NCBI RefSeq assembly: GCF_004217555.1 | Contig: NZ_SHKW01000008.1 | Location: 124,001 to 188,000 of the forward strand | Direction of reading: 5' to 3' | DNA length: 64,000 nt | Source of the DNA: Edaphobacter modestus | GTDB lineage: Bacteria > Acidobacteriota > Terriglobia > Terriglobales > Acidobacteriaceae | Shown here: positions 59,793 through 64,000 of the stretch, piece by piece | Numbering within the stretch: the first letter of the stretch is position 1 | Layout of the letters: each line of letters starts with the position of its first letter | Made by a program: the position numbers and the translations under genes | The notes under the pieces: model-generated | Seen by the model: only the letters and a program-made list of their open reading frames with translations | Told to the model about the DNA's origin: nothing | Databases searched by the model: none

Positions 59793-62285
59793 CTATCTTG
59801 CTCGGAGGGTGCTGCCACCGTATCCGACGGTCTGTACATCACGAGGCAACAGTGCGTTTAGTTGACGGCAGGCAACCCTGAGAGCCTCCGTATCTCCACT
59901 TGCGATCGCACGATCAGCATGGATTAGCCAACGATCAGCTTGTGTCTCATCTAGCATCTTCGATTTTTCACCGGCCAGGTATTCACGGTATCCCAACCAG
60001 TAGTCAGGTGTTCGCAGCCAAAGTTCAATTCGTTGCGCTGATAGCGCATCAATTGCTTTACGCAGAATGTCGGGGTCAGCTACGAGCGCAAGTTCGGTTT
60101 TTCGCTTCAGATCGATAAACTTGGCCCGATCTTCATTAGTGCCGACCTCTTCGAGAAGCGCCTGCGTCCAGCGCAGTTCGTCCTGAGCTTCCTGTTGCAT
60201 TTTGGGTGCTGTCAGGATTACTTCGATTCGCCGCCTGGCTCGACGAAGAGCAACCAGTTGTTCCTCACAGCTCTTCAGATCCGCATCTGTTCCTCCATGC
60301 TGCAACAAATTCTCAATTCCTTGAACTACTTCCTGGCGATTCATCGACTCAAGCTCAATCAATGCTGGCTTGCTCTTGACCGCTTCCGCGAGTTCCTGAC
60401 TCTCATTGAGAGCATTCCGCTCTGTTGTAAACTCCTGCTCCAGCTCCGCTATCGGAAGCGTCGGCTTAACAAGCCCATCTAGGCTGAAGTCCCTTTCGAG
60501 GTCAAGAACCGGGATGTACACACTCGCTTTGATCGTTCGTGAATCGTCGATAGCCAACCGTATCTCCACCCCAGAGTCAGCAGGGATATCGCGATCAATC
60601 TCCGAACCAGTTAGGCTGAACTCACCAATCTTGCGATTCTCGTCAGCAGCATCGGTTGCTTCCCCCTCTATGATAGGGATCCGTAGTGCATCGTCGCCAT
60701 TACCGCGTCTAATCAGGCCTATCGTCACATGCTTCGCCGTGGCTTTCGCGGGTAGCGGCGTCCCCTTAACGAACAGAACGTGTACTCGATTGCCAGCTTC
60801 GGCGATGCCTATATTGTGTGTCAGTGGCGGTTTCGTAATTGTCAGGCCAACGGTGTACGTAAACAAGGTCGGCGTAACGGGACAGGCCCTGCCACTCTGG
60901 TCAAAAAGTTCAATGTGGTATTCATTTGCGCCGCCTAACTGAGCCAGCAGGAAACCACTGAACGTGCCTGCTTCATCTAGGGGAATCTTTCCGCTGTCCC
61001 AGGGCGGCGTACCCCTTGGATTAGCAAAACGAATCGTATACCCGCTGAGCGGTTTCTTCGATAGAGCAGTAACTGTTCCACCCACGAGCGGTTCAAGATC
61101 GCTTCCGATGGGATCGTATGACAATGCGACTGTATATGTTCCGTTTGCAGTGGCAGTGGAACGCCTTGCAGGTAGCCGCCTGCCCCCAGCAAAAATCGCA
61201 GCCCCCTGGGCTACAACAGTTAGGGGATCGGCCGAAAAATCCACCTGAATTCCTAAGCCTTCCTTCGGGTCGGCGAGAATCTCTCGAAGGAAGGGCGTGT
61301 ACGTTGGACCTCCGACAAGGATTGTCCGTTCGATATGAGACGCCGATAGTTTTGCCTCTCCCAAGACGCGCCTACACATATCAATTGAACGATAGAGAAG
61401 AGGACGGAGAACTGACTCCACCTCAGCCCTGGTCAACAGATAGTCCAGCTCCACGGGTCTCCCGTTGTCATCGTTACATACGGAGTCTTCCTGGATTGAC
61501 TCTGCCTTTTCCTTTGAAACGGCAATCTTGGCAGCCTCCGCCCACCCCTTCAACTTTGCGAATGCCCGAATCCACTTTTCGTTACCGCGACGAAAATCTG
61601 TGAGCGTATATTTTCTAGTCAGATGTGGGACGAGGAAGTTGTCAACCAAAGCCCAATCAAGGTCGCCGCCGCCGAGGTAGTTGTCGCCGCCATGGTTTAC
61701 TACCTGTATCTCTCCATCGCGCACATGAATGACCGCTGCGTCGAACGTCCCTCCGCCAAAGTCATAGACTAGCCAAAACGCATTCTTCTGTGTTTCCCGA
61801 AATCCGTAGGCCAAAGCAGCAGCAATCGGCTCTTGCAACAATGGACTTGATACAAATCCTGCGAGGGATGCTGCGCGCTTCGTAGCTTCAGAAGCTGGAA
61901 GGTCGAAAGAAGCCGGTACGGTAATGACGGCAGCTTCTAAGTCTTCACCCTTCTGTTTCTTTACTTCATCGCGAAGCGCCTTTAAAACCTCAGCGGATAG
62001 CTGCTCTGCATTCATGCGGGTTCCGCTACGAGTGAAGTCCTTACTTTGAGTTGTTCCCATCCAACGCTTGAATGCTCCAACTGCGTCGCCGGGGTAGGAC
62101 ACCAGCCGATCCTTGGCGCTTCTTCCTGTGCGGATGCTCCCATCCTTCTCAACGGAAACTGCCGATGGTGTATAGGGCCAACCTTCGTTGTTGCGAATAA
62201 TCATGGCCCCAGTGCTTTCAAGCACAGAAATGCAGCTATTCGTCGTGCCTAGATCGATTCCGTAGTCAATCGTCATCCGTTCCAT
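59793..62285 (-). CDS. Hsp70-family protein with novel C-terminal region
   Basis: 830 residues; GAGG 9 bases upstream of the ATG. The ATPase domain (about 1-380) is complete: YGIDLGTTNS, AVITVPASFDLPASEATKR, QEPIAAALAYGF, VYDFGGGTFDAAVIHV, ILVGGPTYTPFLREIL. Instead of the DnaK peptide-binding domain and EEVD tail, the C-terminus has two beta-sandwich-like parts (about 385-490 and 500-630) and a long helical end (640-830, LEQEFTTERNALNESQELAE). So an ATP-driven machine with its own client site. Gene order with a GrpE-like factor and an FHA protein marks a specialised chaperone, not housekeeping DnaK. Confidence 0.9.
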   Translation of the reverse strand: MERMTIDYGIDLGTTNSCISVLESTGAMIIRNNEGWPYTPSAVSVEKDGSIRTGRSAKDRLVSYPGDAVGAFKRWMGTTQSKDFTRSGTRMNAEQLSAEVLKALRDEVKKQKGEDLEAAVITVPASFDLPASEATKRAASLAGFVSSPLLQEPIAAALAYGFRETQKNAFWLVYDFGGGTFDAAVIHVRDGEIQVVNHGGDNYLGGGDLDWALVDNFLVPHLTRKYTLTDFRRGNEKWIRAFAKLKGWAEAAKIAVSKEKAESIQEDSVCNDDNGRPVELDYLLTRAEVESVLRPLLYRSIDMCRRVLGEAKLSASHIERTILVGGPTYTPFLREILADPKEGLGIQVDFSADPLTVVAQGAAIFAGGRRLPARRSTATANGTYTVALSYDPIGSDLEPLVGGTVTALSKKPLSGYTIRFANPRGTPPWDSGKIPLDEAGTFSGFLLAQLGGANEYHIELFDQSGRACPVTPTLFTYTVGLTITKPPLTHNIGIAEAGNRVHVLFVKGTPLPAKATAKHVTIGLIRRGNGDDALRIPIIEGEATDAADENRKIGEFSLTGSEIDRDIPADSGVEIRLAIDDSRTIKASVYIPVLDLERDFSLDGLVKPTLPIAELEQEFTTERNALNESQELAEAVKSKPALIELESMNRQEVVQGIENLLQHGGTDADLKSCEEQLVALRRARRRIEVILTAPKMQQEAQDELRWTQALLEEVGTNEDRAKFIDLKRKTELALVADPDILRKAIDALSAQRIELWLRTPDYWLGYREYLAGEKSKMLDETQADRWLIHADRAIASGDTEALRVACRQLNALLPRDVQTVGYGGSTLRAR

Positions 62286-62291
62286 TGATCT

Positions 62292-62726
62292 CTACCTCGG
62301 GAGAATTTTCGGAGTTGCCACAATCACTTGACCCATCTGTATTCGCTGACCCTGGAGATAAACCGTAGGCCGGATGGTTTCAGCCACAATCTCTCGGTCT
62401 ATACCTGGGGTTGGCTGGAATGCTAAGACTTCAAGTGATTGGCCAGAGTCATACGGCTGGTTGTAGTGATCCTGAATTCTTAAACTAACCTGCTCTAAGG
62501 AGTCCCAGAGGCGCTCCACATGACGCGCTATCTTGGCCAGGTGAGGCTTTGGTTCTCCCGTAACAGAGTCAACGCTGCCCCTCCGCAGATTCCATGCGGA
62601 GTTAGCAAGATCAAGGAAGAAGTTTTCGGGTACATTCAAGAGACGTGTAGCGACCACGCCTTCCGCTCCGAGCGGGGAGAGCGGTTGGGCACCTCGGAAC
62701 ACATTGGCAGACCTGAAATCTTTCAT
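62292..62726 (-). CDS. GrpE-like nucleotide exchange factor
   Basis: 144 residues. The C-terminal half resembles the GrpE beta domain (LEVLAFQPTPGIDREIVAET, IRPTVYLQGQRIQMGQVIVA), preceded by a helix (KIARHVERLWDSLEQVSLRI). It lacks the long coiled coil of GrpE. Position 6 bp before the Hsp70 start supports nucleotide exchange for it. Its ATG overlaps the stop of the previous gene (ATGA). Confidence 0.65.
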   Translation of the reverse strand: MKDFRSANVFRGAQPLSPLGAEGVVATRLLNVPENFFLDLANSAWNLRRGSVDSVTGEPKPHLAKIARHVERLWDSLEQVSLRIQDHYNQPYDSGQSLEVLAFQPTPGIDREIVAETIRPTVYLQGQRIQMGQVIVATPKILPR

Positions 62727-64000
62727 TGGGTTTTCACCATCTCGTTGAGCTTATCAATCTTCATATTTGTCTCTCCTAGTAAATCTTCATAATCACTGTG
62801 GAGGGTGTGGCCGTGTGAGATGTCTGCATTGAAACTGGCAACATTCCGATTATGCCGATTCCTAAGGCGTTCGTATTCGTCACGGTCAATCTCGACCCCG
62901 GCACTATCATCGCTCTCCATGCGCTCTAAGGCAGCCTTATCAGCATCAATCTTGCTTTTGTAGTCGTCCATCTCAGAATTGAGGGTCTGTATCTCATCCT
63001 CAAGGCTCCTCAAGCGCATTCGGGATTGTGCGATATCGTCCCGCAGACTAGTGACACCGGCATGATCCGATCTCACAATGGGACCTTCAACCCTTGGAGA
63101 CTCTGGAATCGACACAGGCGTAACCGGTGGATTCGAGTCAGTCGTGCTTCCCGATGCAGGAGAGCGTTCACTTGTATTGCCAGCATCGCCGCCTCCCAAC
63201 AGAACCAAAATCACAACAACGAGAATGGCAACCGCCATACCGACAGCCACTTTGCCGAGCTTAGGTAGCTTGCGCCACGCGCGACCTATTGCATAGCCCC
63301 GTCGAACCGCGTTGGAGTCGCTTTGAGGTGCGCTGGCCTGCCGATTGTCGGAACGCGAGGAAGATTTGCTCCGAGCTTCAGCGGACGCGCCAGGGCGCCA
63401 CTGTGCCGAAGCTGCCGCTAAGTGCCGCTCCACTACTCCGATATCCTCCGCCAGTTTGGCTCGAAGTTCCTTTCCGTGAGCAATTGCTAGGCAATCTTCA
63501 AAGAGAGGAAGTGCCACAGCCCATGCGTGGGTTTTGTTCACGTAGTCTATGAGGCAACCTCGAATCGTACTTGCGACTTCATCGTGAGCATCATTTCGAC
63601 GGTGGTCGTTAATCCCGACGAGGCAGTTGAGGGTCTTTAGGATTGATGCCTTTGCGGTACGCAACCCCTCGACAACCTGCGCTCCCTGCTCGGGGGCAGA
63701 GTCCACCTTCGAGGTCGCCTGTCGGCAGATTAGGGTCAAATGTTCCAGTAGAGGGGTGAGCGCACGGTAAAGAGCCTTGTCTGCTTGATCCGTTCCGAAG
63801 CCGGATGAATACATTAGCTGCCGTTGTCGCGCGGCCTCCGCGTATTCACCCTTTTCCCCAGCCTTCACGGCACTCTGAGCGTTGATGTAGAGCAGGGCTT
63901 CTGGCAGAGTTGCCCATATACCGTGAGCAAGCTCCGGTGTTAGGCGCGGATCGTTCATTTCTCCAATGCGCCGAATGTAGTGATCCCAGAAACGACTATT
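62723..64000 (-). CDS. Membrane coiled-coil protein, open at window edge
   Basis: At least 411 residues from ATG 63958, but the frame stays open to the edge and the upstream codons read as normal protein (NSRFWDHYIRRIGE), so the true start may lie outside. A helical N-terminal domain (TLPEALLYINAQSAVKAGEK, LYRALTPLLEHLTLI), a disordered Ser-rich stretch, one membrane helix (VAVGMAVAILVVVILVLLGG, about 236-256), a Pro/Ser spacer and a C-terminal coiled coil (SLRDDIAQSRMRLRSLEDEI to EMVKT). Probably the membrane platform of the Hsp70 operon. Confidence 0.65.
   Translation of the reverse strand, partial: NSRFWDHYIRRIGEMNDPRLTPELAHGIWATLPEALLYINAQSAVKAGEKGEYAEAARQRQLMYSSGFGTDQADKALYRALTPLLEHLTLICRQATSKVDSAPEQGAQVVEGLRTAKASILKTLNCLVGINDHRRNDAHDEVASTIRGCLIDYVNKTHAWAVALPLFEDCLAIAHGKELRAKLAEDIGVVERHLAAASAQWRPGASAEARSKSSSRSDNRQASAPQSDSNAVRRGYAIGRAWRKLPKLGKVAVGMAVAILVVVILVLLGGGDAGNTSERSPASGSTTDSNPPVTPVSIPESPRVEGPIVRSDHAGVTSLRDDIAQSRMRLRSLEDEIQTLNSEMDDYKSKIDADKAALERMESDDSAGVEIDRDEYERLRNRHNRNVASFNADISHGHTLHSDYEDLLGETNMKIDKLNEMVKTQ

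Overview
The window looks like part of a large plasmid (or plasmid-derived element) of an acidobacterium of the Acidobacteriaceae (Granulicella/Terriglobus/Edaphobacter type). Lineage evidence is an ADOP-type permease fragment near the left edge, a 1119-residue TonB-dependent receptor with an N-terminal carboxypeptidase-regulatory-like domain (46.1-49.5 kb), a Tat-exported sugar-isomerase/DUF1080 gene set, and moderate GC. Plasmid evidence is direct: a RepA-type initiator (34.2-35.4 kb), a 12-copy iteron array (33.55-34.02 kb), a ParA plus ribbon-helix-helix-like partner (29.9-30.9 kb), a centromere-like array of GTACGACAC repeats (30.98-31.31 kb), a full-length DnaA-like protein (28.5-29.9 kb) and a tyrosine recombinase (39.4 kb). 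The species assignment is inference; no rRNA, tRNA or CRISPR array was seen.

Layout. 0-2.6 kb: broken ADOP permease with segments in the wrong order, an ISNCY-type remnant and a nearly complete ISNCY-type element with a 5-bp target duplication. 2.7-9 kb: broken PilZ gene, small zinc-ribbon gene, HD-domain phosphohydrolase coupled to a small basic protein, and a Rad52-like annealase with SSB. 9.2-13.1 kb: IS256-family remnant, then a leftward group of secreted proteins with a TonB-like protein. 13.2-17.1 kb: APS kinase, SGNH hydrolase, a 37-codon micro-ORF and a NodU-type carbamoyltransferase cut at its 3' end by an IS3-family element (17.09-18.38 kb). 18.4-23.0 kb: leftward, overlapping genes for VirB10-, VirB9- and VirB1-like proteins, a MoxR ATPase and an outer-membrane barrel protein, an incomplete type IV secretion-like set. 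23.3-28.4 kb: divergent tandem AAA+ ATPase, TonB-family protein and a degenerate M48-like secreted protein. 28.5-35.5 kb: replication and partition core, with a 1-kb cassette between 34-bp direct repeats. 35.5-42 kb: small plasmid orphans, the recombinase and gene-poor DNA.

42.1-57.4 kb is a catabolic island: DsbD-type reductase, ROK regulator, SusC-like receptor, double-thioredoxin protein, VOC protein, two TIM-barrel isomerases/epimerases, a DUF1080 hydrolase, an MFS permease and a Gfo/Idh/MocA oxidoreductase. Together these fit uptake and breakdown of glycosides through 3-keto intermediates, with part of the pathway exported. 57.6-58.2 kb is a decayed SRAP (YedK/HMCES) gene coupled to a 69-residue protein.

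58.6-64.0 kb is a tight leftward operon: membrane coiled-coil protein (open at the window edge), GrpE-like protein, an unusual 830-residue Hsp70, an FHA protein and a zinc-ribbon/DUF2569 membrane protein. This dedicated chaperone/phospho-signalling operon, and the plasmid replication/partition architecture (DnaA paralogue with an altered DNA-contact motif, phased motifs, 83-bp higher-order iterons), are the best candidates for undescribed biology.
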